Below, piece after piece: positions 1 through 5,526 of a stretch of 5,526 bases of DNA. Under the pieces are notes generated by a model. That model was not told where the DNA came from. It made no database searches and saw nothing but the letters and a program-made list of their open reading frames with translations. The DNA comes from Chloroflexia bacterium (GTDB lineage Bacteria; Chloroflexota; Chloroflexia; Thermomicrobiales; CFX8). The first letter of the stretch is position 1. Each line of letters begins with the position of its first letter. The stretch lies in the NCBI GenBank assembly GCA_013696045.1, contig JACCZH010000357.1, forward strand, positions 1-5,526. The letters run 5' to 3'. Position numbers and translations under genes: made by a program.

Positions 1-753
1 GACGGTGCCTGAGCTGATAAAGAGTTCGTGGCCGATTGCTTCGTAGGTAAAGTCCTGCCGGGGCAACGTCCGGAGCACTTGCCACTCGCGCTCCGTCAGG
101 CCGGTCTGCATGCGCTTTAACGTGTCCCGTAAATGGCCCTTGACACCCTGCTCTTGCAATTGCCAGCGCTCGAATCCGGTGAAGAGCACGCCCAATACGA
201 GGGCCATCACACCGAGCACGACCACCCAGCTTCCAACAACCATGACCGCCTGGGCCGGCTGAATGACGTCCAGGACAAAGAGCTGCATGGTGACCAGCGT
301 GACGAGGGCGACCAATGCGGCCAGCGAGGCAAAGACCAAGCCTGCCAGCTGGAAACGCAGCGCGGTTGTCACTACCAGGAGCAGCAACACCGTCGGTGTC
401 GCCGCGGCAGGTTCACCACTAAACGCATAGATGCTGGCGAACGCTCCCAGCCAGTCGAGCCCGGTAGCGGCAGCCCGCACAGGACGCAAGCGCGCGCGAG
501 TGCACGGTCGAGAAAGCACCCAACTGACTGGAATGTTTCCGAGCCCGTATGTAAACGCTGGCAAGAGCAACAACCATGCGGAAACCGACGGGAAGAGGAA
601 CACGGTCAGCACGCACACCGGGACCGCAAACCACCGCACGCGTGCCAGCAGCCTCTCCAGCCACCAACCGAACGCGACTGACGAATCATCTATGTCGAAC
701 GACTCGTCGATGGATGGAATGAACTGGAGACTAATTCGGTCTTGAAGCTGCAT
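1..753 (-). CDS. Membrane-embedded LuxR-type transcriptional regulator (C-terminus beyond window)
   Basis: Reading the minus strand from ATG at 753 gives 251 codons without a stop up to the window edge, so the C-terminus is missing. Residues 1-35 are polar and acidic. Residues about 39-192 hold roughly six hydrophobic segments (near 39-55, 57-72, 99-112, 117-131, 135-161 and 168-192), including runs such as VLLLLVV and WVVVLGVMALVLGVLF. A short charged linker (FERWQLQEQGVKGHLRD) leads to a LuxR/NarL-type helix-turn-helix starting LTEREWQVL at 219 and reaching the recognition helix at IGHELFISSGTV (240-251), where the window ends. The start is supported by GAGGG four bases upstream and by an in-frame stop at 796-798. 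The family binds DNA through this domain. Here the sensor would be the membrane part, with no receiver domain seen. The signal and target genes are unknown; the divergent plus-strand genes are natural candidates. Several plus-strand open frames over this stretch are shadows. Confidence 0.85.
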   Translation of the reverse strand, partial: MQLQDRISLQFIPSIDESFDIDDSSVAFGWWLERLLARVRWFAVPVCVLTVFLFPSVSAWLLLLPAFTYGLGNIPVSWVLSRPCTRARLRPVRAAATGLDWLGAFASIYAFSGEPAAATPTVLLLLVVTTALRFQLAGLVFASLAALVALVTLVTMQLFVLDVIQPAQAVMVVGSWVVVLGVMALVLGVLFTGFERWQLQEQGVKGHLRDTLKRMQTGLTEREWQVLRTLPRQDFTYEAIGHELFISSGTV

Positions 754-757
754 GTTG

Positions 758-762
758 CCCTC
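758..762 (-). promoter_or_regulatory. Ribosome-binding site of the LuxR-type gene
   Basis: On the minus strand GAGGG precedes the ATG at 753 with a four-base gap. It fixes the start of the regulator gene, since no other good start lies between it and the upstream stop at 796-798. Confidence 0.6.
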
Positions 763-801
763 AGCGACGTTCGACCCGCACGGCGTCCTAGAAACCTATG
801 A

Positions 802-830
802 TTGGCATGTCGGTACGATGCCTTTATACC
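802..830 (+). promoter_or_regulatory. Candidate sigma-70-type promoter for the phosphotransferase/peptidase genes
   Basis: TTGGCA at 802-807 (five of six matches to TTGACA) is followed after 17 bases by TATACC at 825-830 (four of six matches to TATAAT). Transcription would start near 837, giving a leader of about 70 bases before the TTG start at 906. It lies downstream of an ATG at 798 in the same frame, which argues against that ATG as the real start. Short motifs of this kind occur by chance, so this is only a candidate. Confidence 0.4.
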
Positions 831-850
831 GCATCAGGCTATGGCGGCAA
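823..850 (-). promoter_or_regulatory. Candidate promoter for the LuxR-type gene
   Basis: On the minus strand TTGCCG (850-845; four of six matches to TTGACA) is followed after 16 bases by TATAAA (828-823; five of six matches to TATAAT). It would start transcription near 816, about 60 bases before the ATG at 753. Its -10 box shares bases with the -10 of the opposing plus-strand candidate, so polymerase could not occupy both at once. Confidence 0.4.
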
Positions 851-887
851 AAGTACACTCACCACCTGCGCGGCTAGAACCATCGAC

Positions 888-896
888 AGGAGAAGG
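888..896 (+). promoter_or_regulatory. Ribosome-binding site pointing to a TTG start
   Basis: AGGAGAAGG is the strongest Shine-Dalgarno-like stretch in the window. It ends nine bases before TTG at 906, which is in frame with the phosphotransferase. The ATG at 924 is 27 bases away, too far to use it, and the upstream ATG at 798 has no comparable site. Confidence 0.6.
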
Positions 897-905
897 ACAC
901 ACGAC

Positions 906-1871
906 TTGGCGCAAATACCCAACATGACGCGCGATCTCAATCGCATCGCCAGAGCCTTGAAGACGGTCTTCCCGGAATTAGGCGAGGTTTCGTCGGTCGC
1001 TGTGCTGGGTGAAGGCTTCCGCAGCATGGTGGTCGAGACGCCGGATGGCGATGTTTTTAAGATCGCCAAGAACTGGGAAGCGGCGGCGGGGCTCGTCAAG
1101 GAAGCCCATGTTCTCCCATTGATCGGTGGCAGGCTCTCAACGCCTGTTCCCTATCCTCTCTGGCAGGCCGGCACATCGAACCACTTCCCGTTCGGCGCGC
1201 TCGGCTATCCGAAGCTGCCGGGGAAACCACTGCACCCCGATATGCTCGCGCCCCGATCCTTCACGGAGATCGCAAAAGCAGTCGCTGAGTTTCTGCTCTC
1301 CCTCCATGGCGTGAGCCTCGATCCGGCGACCATCTCAATGCTTCCGGGACCGGAGATACGCCGCTTTGAACTTCATAGTCTCCGAAACACTGTCCTGCCC
1401 GTCGTGCGCGAGCTTCTTCAGCCTCATGAATATCGCGTCGTGAGCCAGTGGTGGAGCGCATTTCTTGCTGACCCGCGTATGCGAGACTTCACTCCCGCGC
1501 TTCAACATGGTGACCTCTGGTACGAGAACATCCTTGTTGACAGCCATAACCGGCTCACCGGCGTCATCGACTTCGAGAATCTGGCGATTGGCGATCCGGC
1601 CCAGGATTTCGCGACGCAAATCCATCTCGGTCGCGGCTTCGCAGTCGCCGTTCTGGACCACTATCAGGCAGCCGGTGGTATTCTCGATGAAGGCTTGCGT
1701 TACCGCATGCAGCGGCTCTGGGAGCTGCGCGAATTCACCGGCATGCGACTGGCGATCCATTTTGAAGATCAAACTGAATTCGACGACGCTCTCCGCAAAC
1801 TCCGCAAAGGACCGATTCTGAGCATGACGACACGAAGGGAAACCGCAATATGGCAACCGCTGGAGCGATGA
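906..1871 (+). CDS. Aminoglycoside phosphotransferase-family (APH/choline kinase fold) protein
   Basis: From TTG at 906 this encodes 321 residues, a usual length for the family. It has the kinase-like landmarks: a glycine-containing nucleotide loop LGEGFRS (34-40), the ATP-binding lysine in VFKIAK (Lys52), a glutamate in KEAHVLPLI (Glu66) that could pair with it, the catalytic HGDLWYEN motif (Asp203, Asn208) and the metal-binding IDFENLAIGDPAQDF motif (Asp222). These residues indicate an active enzyme that transfers phosphate from ATP or GTP to a small hydroxyl substrate. Relatives include antibiotic-inactivating enzymes and metabolic kinases, and nothing here identifies the substrate, so no resistance claim is made. 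It is soluble with no signal peptide. The frame stays open upstream to an ATG at 798, but the leader from there is atypical and spans a promoter candidate. An ATG at 924 is a second alternative. The 3' end overlaps the next gene by 22 bases, implying translational coupling to the peptidase genes. Confidence 0.85.
   Translation: MAQIPNMTRDLNRIARALKTVFPELGEVSSVAVLGEGFRSMVVETPDGDVFKIAKNWEAAAGLVKEAHVLPLIGGRLSTPVPYPLWQAGTSNHFPFGALGYPKLPGKPLHPDMLAPRSFTEIAKAVAEFLLSLHGVSLDPATISMLPGPEIRRFELHSLRNTVLPVVRELLQPHEYRVVSQWWSAFLADPRMRDFTPALQHGDLWYENILVDSHNRLTGVIDFENLAIGDPAQDFATQIHLGRGFAVAVLDHYQAAGGILDEGLRYRMQRLWELREFTGMRLAIHFEDQTEFDDALRKLRKGPILSMTTRRETAIWQPLER
1835..1840 (+). promoter_or_regulatory. Ribosome-binding site of the first M16 gene
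   Basis: AAGGGA lies nine bases before ATG at 1850, inside the end of the phosphotransferase gene. The alternative ATG at 1868 forms an ATGA overlap with the upstream stop, but its GGAG is only two bases away, too close for normal use. The site therefore favours 1850. Confidence 0.55.
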
Positions 1872-3169
1872 GCAAGGCCGTCAGGCGCGAGCTCGACAAT
1901 GGCCTGACCGCGATCGTCCGTTCGCAGAAGGGAGTGCCAATCGGCTCCTTCTGGGTCTGGTACCGGGTTGGTGGCCGCAACGAGGTTCCCGGCATCACCG
2001 GCATCTCGCACTGGGCCGAGCACATGCTGTTCAAGGGCACCCACGAGATGCAAGCCGGCGAGGTCTTTCGCCAGGTCAGCGCCGCGGGCGGCTCGCTAAA
2101 CGGCTTCACCTGGATCGACTTCACCACTTACTTCGAAACTATGCCGATTGATCAGATCGACCTCTCCTTGAAGATCGAGTCCGACCGCATGGTCAACGCC
2201 CGCTTCGACGAGGACGAAGTCGCCAGCGAGCGAACGGTCATCATCTCCGAACGCCGGGGCAACGAAAATCAACCAACCTTCTTCTTAAGTGAAGAGGTCA
2301 GCGCGGCAGCCTTTCGCGCGCACCCCTATGGTCAAGGTGTCATCGGTCACATGTCGGACCTCGAAGGCATCACGCGCCAGGAACTCTACAGCCACTACCA
2401 GACCTACTATCGTCCCAACAACGCTGTTGCGGTCTTTGTCGGCGATCTTGATGAGGATGAAGCCTTTGCCCGCATCGAGCGAGCTTTCGGGGCCGTCGAG
2501 CGCGGGCCGGAGATCCCGGCAGTGAGGACTCGTGAGCCCGAGCCACAGGGCGAGCGCCGGGTGACAGTGCGCCGGCCGGCACCGAACCGCGTCCTGCAGA
2601 TGGCGTTCCTTGCCACCAACGCCGCCCACGCCGACGCGCCAGCCCTGATGATCGCTGACGCAATACTGTCCGGGGCTAAGTCGATCGGACTTTCAGGCGC
2701 TGGTGGAACGCTGGGGCGTTCGTCACGGCTGTACCGCTCGCTGGTTTCGACAGGATTGGCTTCGTCAGCGGGAAGCTCAGTCTCACTTACAATCGATCCC
2801 TCACTGTTCACCATCGGCGCCAGCCTCCAGCCAGACAGCGATCCGGATCAGATTGAATCCATCGTTTCAGAGGAGCTCGCACGGCTGGCCACCGAACCGG
2901 TTCCGGAAGATGAGTTCAACCGCGCGCTGCGCCAGATGCGCGCGCAAATCGCCTATGCCATGGAAACGGTGACTAGCCAGGCCTACTGGCTAGGGTCAAT
3001 GGCCATTGCCGCGCCCCAACGCGACTCGGACGAGTTCCTGCGCGAGCTTCAAGCAGTCACGCCGGCTGATGTCCAGGCCGTCGCCGCGCGCTACCTGACG
3101 CCCAACCGCCGCACTGTCGGCTGGTTGATCCCAATCGATGAAGCGAGTAATGGAGCAGCCAGTGAGTAA
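1850..3169 (+). CDS. M16B zinc metallopeptidase, catalytic subunit (HxxEH-bearing)
   Basis: This is a 439-residue member of the pitrilysin/mitochondrial processing peptidase superfamily, the usual size for one M16B subunit of two repeated domains. The N-terminal domain carries the inverted zinc motif in GISHWAEHMLFKGT: His54 and His58 bind zinc and Glu57 is the catalytic base. The third ligand is probably Glu134 in IISERRGNEN, 76 residues after His58, matching family spacing. HPYGQGVIG and YYRPNNAVAVFVGDL are further family hallmarks. In the C-terminal domain, SRLYRSLVSTGLASSAG aligns with the segment that normally supplies the substrate-anchoring Arg and Tyr; here those positions are Val299 and Ser305, so the anchor is missing. 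No signal peptide or membrane segment is visible, so a cytoplasmic enzyme is likely. It overlaps the phosphotransferase by 22 bases and the second M16 gene by 8. The substrate is unknown; the family degrades or trims peptides held in a closed chamber. Confidence 0.92.
   Translation: MATAGAMSKAVRRELDNGLTAIVRSQKGVPIGSFWVWYRVGGRNEVPGITGISHWAEHMLFKGTHEMQAGEVFRQVSAAGGSLNGFTWIDFTTYFETMPIDQIDLSLKIESDRMVNARFDEDEVASERTVIISERRGNENQPTFFLSEEVSAAAFRAHPYGQGVIGHMSDLEGITRQELYSHYQTYYRPNNAVAVFVGDLDEDEAFARIERAFGAVERGPEIPAVRTREPEPQGERRVTVRRPAPNRVLQMAFLATNAAHADAPALMIADAILSGAKSIGLSGAGGTLGRSSRLYRSLVSTGLASSAGSSVSLTIDPSLFTIGASLQPDSDPDQIESIVSEELARLATEPVPEDEFNRALRQMRAQIAYAMETVTSQAYWLGSMAIAAPQRDSDEFLRELQAVTPADVQAVAARYLTPNRRTVGWLIPIDEASNGAASE
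3152..3155 (+). promoter_or_regulatory. Ribosome-binding site favouring a GTG start for the second M16 gene
   Basis: GGAG sits six bases before GTG at 3162. The in-frame ATG codons at 3138 and 3150 have no good Shine-Dalgarno sequence. GTG at 3162 overlaps the upstream TAA (GTGAGTAA), an arrangement typical of coupled translation. Confidence 0.55.
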
Positions 3170-4466
3170 TGATGTCTCGAACCACTCAAGCCAGTTCGAC
3201 GAAACAATGCCCCTTGTGATTGACACCCAGTTGTCCAACGGAATACGTGTTGCCACGCTTGCCATCAATCCGCCCCGGCCGAGCGATGTCGCCGTGGTCA
3301 GAGTCCGCATCCCCAACGGCAGCGCTCTGGACGGCAATCTGGCGGGAGTCGCCCGCTTCACCGGCGGAATGCTCACGCGTGGCAGCGACGGCCGCGCCTT
3401 TGATGATCTGGCAGAGGAGCTCGACGGCCTTGGCGCGTCCGTTTCGGTCTCGGTGGGCGGCGAGGCAACTGATATCGCCATGATGTCGCTGGCTGAAGAC
3501 AGCGACCGGGTGTTGGAGATCATGTCCGGCATGATTCTGCGTCCAGACTTCCCCGAGCGTGAGATCGATATCGTGCGTGGCCAGATGCTGAGCGGCCTGC
3601 GGCAGTCCAGGAACAGCACCCGCGCCGAGGCCGACCGGATCATGCGCCAGACTCTCTACCCGGAAGGTCATCCATATCACCAGCGATCCGGTGGCACTGA
3701 GGAATCATTGGCAGCCATCGACCGCGAAGCGCTGGTGAAGTTCCACGCTACCAGCTACCAGGCTTCCGATGTCATCGTCACCGTGGCGGGCGGAATGAGT
3801 CACGATGAGTCGGTTGCCCTGATCGACCGTCATCTCGGGCAGTGGCGGGGCAAAACGCCACGGGTAGACATTCATCCCGCCGACTATCCATCCGCTCTTG
3901 CGCTCCATAGCGAGTCACTGCCTGGCAAGACACAGTCTGACATCGCGATGGGCCTACCGGCGCTCAACCGCTCGCATCCTGACTACTACTCGTTGAGCCT
4001 GGCAAATCTGGTCATTGGACGCTTCGGGCTCATGGGACGCCTCGGCGAATCCGTGCGCGAGCGGCAGGGTATGGCCTACTACACGTTCTCGAACCTGGAG
4101 GCAGGTCTCAGCGTCGGACTTTGGACTGCCCACGCCGGCGTCGCCCCGGTAAACGTCGATGGCGCAGTCGAGAGCATTCGCAAGGAAGTTCAAGGGTTTA
4201 TCGACGGTGGGCCCACCGAGCGCGAGTTTCGAGACTCAATCGGCAGTATCCTCGGCGCGCTCCCGATCAGCCTGGAAACCAGCGGCAGCATGGCCGGCGT
4301 CGCGGCAGACGTTCTCTATTACGATCTAGGCAATGACTACCTGCGCCGCTATCGATCCATCATCAGCGCGCTTACGCCCGACGAGCTTCAGGCCGCCGCC
4401 CGCGAGCACATTGATCCTGACAAGCTGGTTGTGGCGGTTGTCGGGCCGGACGGATCCCGAAATTAG
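3162..4466 (+). CDS. M16B peptidase-like partner subunit (no zinc motif, Arg/Tyr pair present)
   Basis: From GTG at 3162 this encodes 434 residues, similar in size to its upstream paralogue. Where the paralogue has GISHWAEHMLFKG, this protein reads GVARFTGGMLTRG. The two zinc histidines and the catalytic glutamate are replaced by Arg, Gly and Gly (residues 65, 69 and 68), so it cannot be a zinc peptidase alone. In its second half, RLGESVRERQGMAYYTFS retains the Arg (299) and Tyr (306) that in M16 enzymes bind the substrate backbone. Other family features are the GHPYHQRSGG loop, the YQASDVIVTVAG strand and a C-terminal LVVAVVGP strand. Such subunits pair with an HxxEH subunit, as in mitochondrial processing peptidase and the Sphingomonas Sph2681-Sph2682 pair. 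It overlaps the catalytic gene by 8 bases, consistent with equal expression and complex formation. No signal peptide is seen. Alternative in-frame starts are ATG at 3138 (442 residues) and ATG at 3150. Confidence 0.9.
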   Translation: MSNDVSNHSSQFDETMPLVIDTQLSNGIRVATLAINPPRPSDVAVVRVRIPNGSALDGNLAGVARFTGGMLTRGSDGRAFDDLAEELDGLGASVSVSVGGEATDIAMMSLAEDSDRVLEIMSGMILRPDFPEREIDIVRGQMLSGLRQSRNSTRAEADRIMRQTLYPEGHPYHQRSGGTEESLAAIDREALVKFHATSYQASDVIVTVAGGMSHDESVALIDRHLGQWRGKTPRVDIHPADYPSALALHSESLPGKTQSDIAMGLPALNRSHPDYYSLSLANLVIGRFGLMGRLGESVRERQGMAYYTFSNLEAGLSVGLWTAHAGVAPVNVDGAVESIRKEVQGFIDGGPTEREFRDSIGSILGALPISLETSGSMAGVAADVLYYDLGNDYLRRYRSIISALTPDELQAAAREHIDPDKLVVAVVGPDGSRN

Positions 4467-4621
4467 AGTAGGTGGCATCAAGACAGGGTCATCTCGACTG
4501 CAGTATTTCCGACCTCTCTGTAGAAAGATCATACCCGCTTGTGCGGAAATTCACGCAATCAATGGCATACTATATCCAACATATATGACGATCCGGCGAA
4601 CAAGGATGAAGGCTTCTAATA
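4467..4621 (+). other. 155-base spacer before hemQ, possible promoter region
   Basis: No gene is seen in this gap. Its second half is clearly more AT-rich than the flanking genes around 4561-4590, with TATAT at 4571-4575 and ATATA at 4581-4585 forming a small 5-base inverted repeat around CCAAC. Such a stretch could hold a -10 box, but no -35 at the right distance is convincing. A GAAGG at 4608-4612, nine bases before the ATG at 4622, is the likely ribosome-binding site of hemQ. No convincing terminator for the M16 genes is visible, so read-through into hemQ is possible. Confidence 0.35.
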
Positions 4622-5302
4622 ATGGCTGACGCTCAGACGGTAACCACCTTTGCCAACTTCTGGATCTACCGCGTCGATCGCTCCTGGCGCAAACTCCCCG
4701 ATAGCGAGAAGGACGCCGCCCGACGCGAATTTGTTGAGATTCTGAACAACGCCGAAGGCGTCGAGCTGCGCGGCATGTACTCAATGGTCGGCTTTAGGCA
4801 TGACGCCGATATCATCCTCTGGGTTGTCGGAACCGATTTCGATAACATGCAACAGCTCGCCGTGGCGATTAACCGCTCGGCGCTGGGCCAATACCTTGAA
4901 ACCGCCTACAGCTATCTCGGTATCAGCATGGCGTCACGCTACACGGCCGATCACTCGCCGGCCTTTATCAAGGGCATTCCGCCTAAGAAATACCTCAGCG
5001 TCTACCCCTTCATAAAGACCCACGAGTGGTACCAGCTGCCTTTCGAAGAGCGCCGCTCCACCATGGCCGAGCACGGCAAGATGGGCCGCGAGTACCCGGA
5101 TATTCTCTCCAACACCATCAGCTCGTTCGGCATCGCCGACCATGAGTTCGTGGTCGCCTTCGAGTCCGACGACATCACCGACATGGTCAAGATGGTGGAG
5201 TATCTGCGCGCAGCTGCATCCAGACCATACACAAAGCTGGACACGCCGATCTTTCTGGGGTACATGAAGGAACCAGAAGCTGTCTTGATGGACCTCGGCT
5301 AG
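4622..5302 (+). CDS. hemQ: Coproheme decarboxylase (ChdC/HemQ), chlorite dismutase family
   Basis: This 226-residue protein belongs to the chlorite dismutase superfamily. ChdC removes two propionate carboxyls from iron-coproporphyrin III using peroxide, giving haem b in the cytoplasm as the last step of the coproporphyrin-dependent pathway. The key stretch YLSVYPFIKTHEWYQLP contains the catalytic Tyr128, followed at +4 by Lys132. MAEHGKMGREYPD supplies the proximal haem ligand His151. HSPAF (from His111) sits 17 residues before the Tyr, where actinobacterial enzymes carry the distal histidine that acts as a base (His118 in the Corynebacterium enzyme). The segment NTISSFGIADHEFVVAFE resembles the actinobacterial NTVPAFALGDYEW region, with Asn164 where Firmicutes enzymes have a distal Gln. 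True chlorite dismutases need a distal Arg that is not seen here, so chlorite detoxification is unlikely. The start has GAAGG nine bases upstream. No other haem pathway gene is in the window. Confidence 0.92.
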   Translation: MADAQTVTTFANFWIYRVDRSWRKLPDSEKDAARREFVEILNNAEGVELRGMYSMVGFRHDADIILWVVGTDFDNMQQLAVAINRSALGQYLETAYSYLGISMASRYTADHSPAFIKGIPPKKYLSVYPFIKTHEWYQLPFEERRSTMAEHGKMGREYPDILSNTISSFGIADHEFVVAFESDDITDMVKMVEYLRAAASRPYTKLDTPIFLGYMKEPEAVLMDLG

Positions 5303-5363
5303 ACGACCGCCTCATGGCGCGGGCTTGTCGGGTTCATGCTGTGAGGAACGGGAGTTAATACCG

Positions 5364-5526
5364 ATGGGTCGCTGGAAAGACGGCGCGCAGTGCGCCGTAA
5401 TGCTCACCTTTGATCTGGACGCCGAAACGCTCTGGCTGGCCGGAAGCATGGACAACATGTCCAAACCCGGCATGCTGTCCCAGGGGACGTATGGCGCCCA
5501 GGTTGCGGTACCGCTCATTCTCAATC
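5364..5526 (+). CDS. Polysaccharide deacetylase (NodB domain), N-terminal fragment
   Basis: Only the first 54 codons are inside the window; the gene continues past the right edge. ATG at 5364 is preceded by GGAG at 5351-5354 with a nine-base gap. MLTFDLDAETLWLAG (13-27) is NodB motif 1: Asp17 is the expected catalytic base and Asp19 the first metal ligand, in the D-x-D form rather than the commoner DD. The following LSQGTYGAQVAVPLIL resembles the segment after motif 1 in the Helicobacter PgdA (HP0310)-like group, whose members are cyclic-imidase-like or peptidoglycan deacetylases. The metal His residues of motif 2 would lie beyond the window, so activity and substrate cannot be judged. No signal peptide is present, so this protein is probably cytoplasmic, which fits the PgdA-like group better than secreted chitin or xylan deacetylases. 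It starts 61 bases after hemQ and may be co-transcribed with it. Confidence 0.85.
   Translation, partial: MGRWKDGAQCAVMLTFDLDAETLWLAGSMDNMSKPGMLSQGTYGAQVAVPLILN

Noticed and set aside
133..681. Plus-strand open frame of 182 codons
   Set aside because: Its translation is rich in His, Gln, Arg and Asp with no domain-like pattern. It is the antisense of the membrane regulator, whose minus-strand frame shows hydrophobic helices and a recognisable helix-turn-helix.
431..745. Plus-strand open frame of 104 codons
   Set aside because: Also antisense to the regulator gene. The product is low-complexity and no ribosome-binding site was seen.
1335..1856. Minus-strand open frame of 173 codons inside the phosphotransferase
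   Set aside because: It is complementary to a gene with intact catalytic motifs, and the product has no recognisable features.
906..1871. Antibiotic resistance gene
   Set aside because: The fold is shared by many metabolic kinases. No substrate-specific motif was recognised and there are no mobile-element sequences nearby.
2996..3643. Minus-strand open frame of 215 codons across the two M16 genes
   Set aside because: Long shadow frames are common opposite GC-rich genes. The sequence is Ser/Arg-rich with no motif and spans the junction of two well-supported genes.
4535..4546. CCGC-TTGT-GCGG hairpin as a terminator for the M16 genes
   Set aside because: The stem is only four base pairs, it is not followed by a T run, and it lies about 70 bases past the stop codon.
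4333..4629. Plus-strand open frame of 98 codons covering the spacer before hemQ, considered as a peptide substrate for the M16 pair
   Set aside because: Half of it lies within the second M16 gene in another frame, it has no ribosome-binding site, and it shows no leader/core pattern of a peptide precursor.
4622..5302. True chlorite dismutase that detoxifies chlorite
   Set aside because: The catalytic Tyr and distal His pattern of coproheme decarboxylase is present and the distal Arg of chlorite dismutases is not seen.

Overview
The window is bacterial, moderately GC-rich and densely coded. It carries six genes. One lies on the minus strand and leaves the left edge; five lie on the plus strand, and the last leaves the right edge. 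The coproheme decarboxylase has the active-site layout of the actinobacterial type (distal His, catalytic Tyr, proximal His). Together with a large membrane-embedded LuxR-type regulator, this suggests an actinobacterial or Chloroflexota-like lineage. That placement is inference and is weak without a marker gene.

Left region (1-905): a minus-strand gene, open from 753 to the window edge, encodes about six hydrophobic segments followed by a LuxR-type DNA-binding domain. It is separated by a 152-base divergent region from the plus-strand genes. That region holds two candidate promoters facing each other, with overlapping -10 boxes, and a strong ribosome-binding site that points to a TTG start at 906.

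Centre (906-4466): three translationally coupled genes. The first is an aminoglycoside-phosphotransferase-fold kinase of unknown substrate. The next two are M16B (processing-peptidase family) paralogues whose active-site features are split between them. The first has the inverted zinc motif HWAEH but lacks the Arg/Tyr substrate-anchoring pair. The second lacks the zinc motif but keeps Arg/Tyr. They should work as an obligate heterodimeric zinc peptidase, probably cytoplasmic because neither has a signal peptide. The tight coupling of a kinase-fold protein to this peptidase is the most unusual feature of the window.

Right region (4467-5526): after a 155-base spacer comes hemQ/chdC, the last enzyme of the coproporphyrin-dependent haem pathway. 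It is followed 61 bases later by the first 54 codons of a NodB-type polysaccharide deacetylase resembling the HpPgdA group. No RNA genes, insertion sequences, CRISPR arrays or phage genes were seen.
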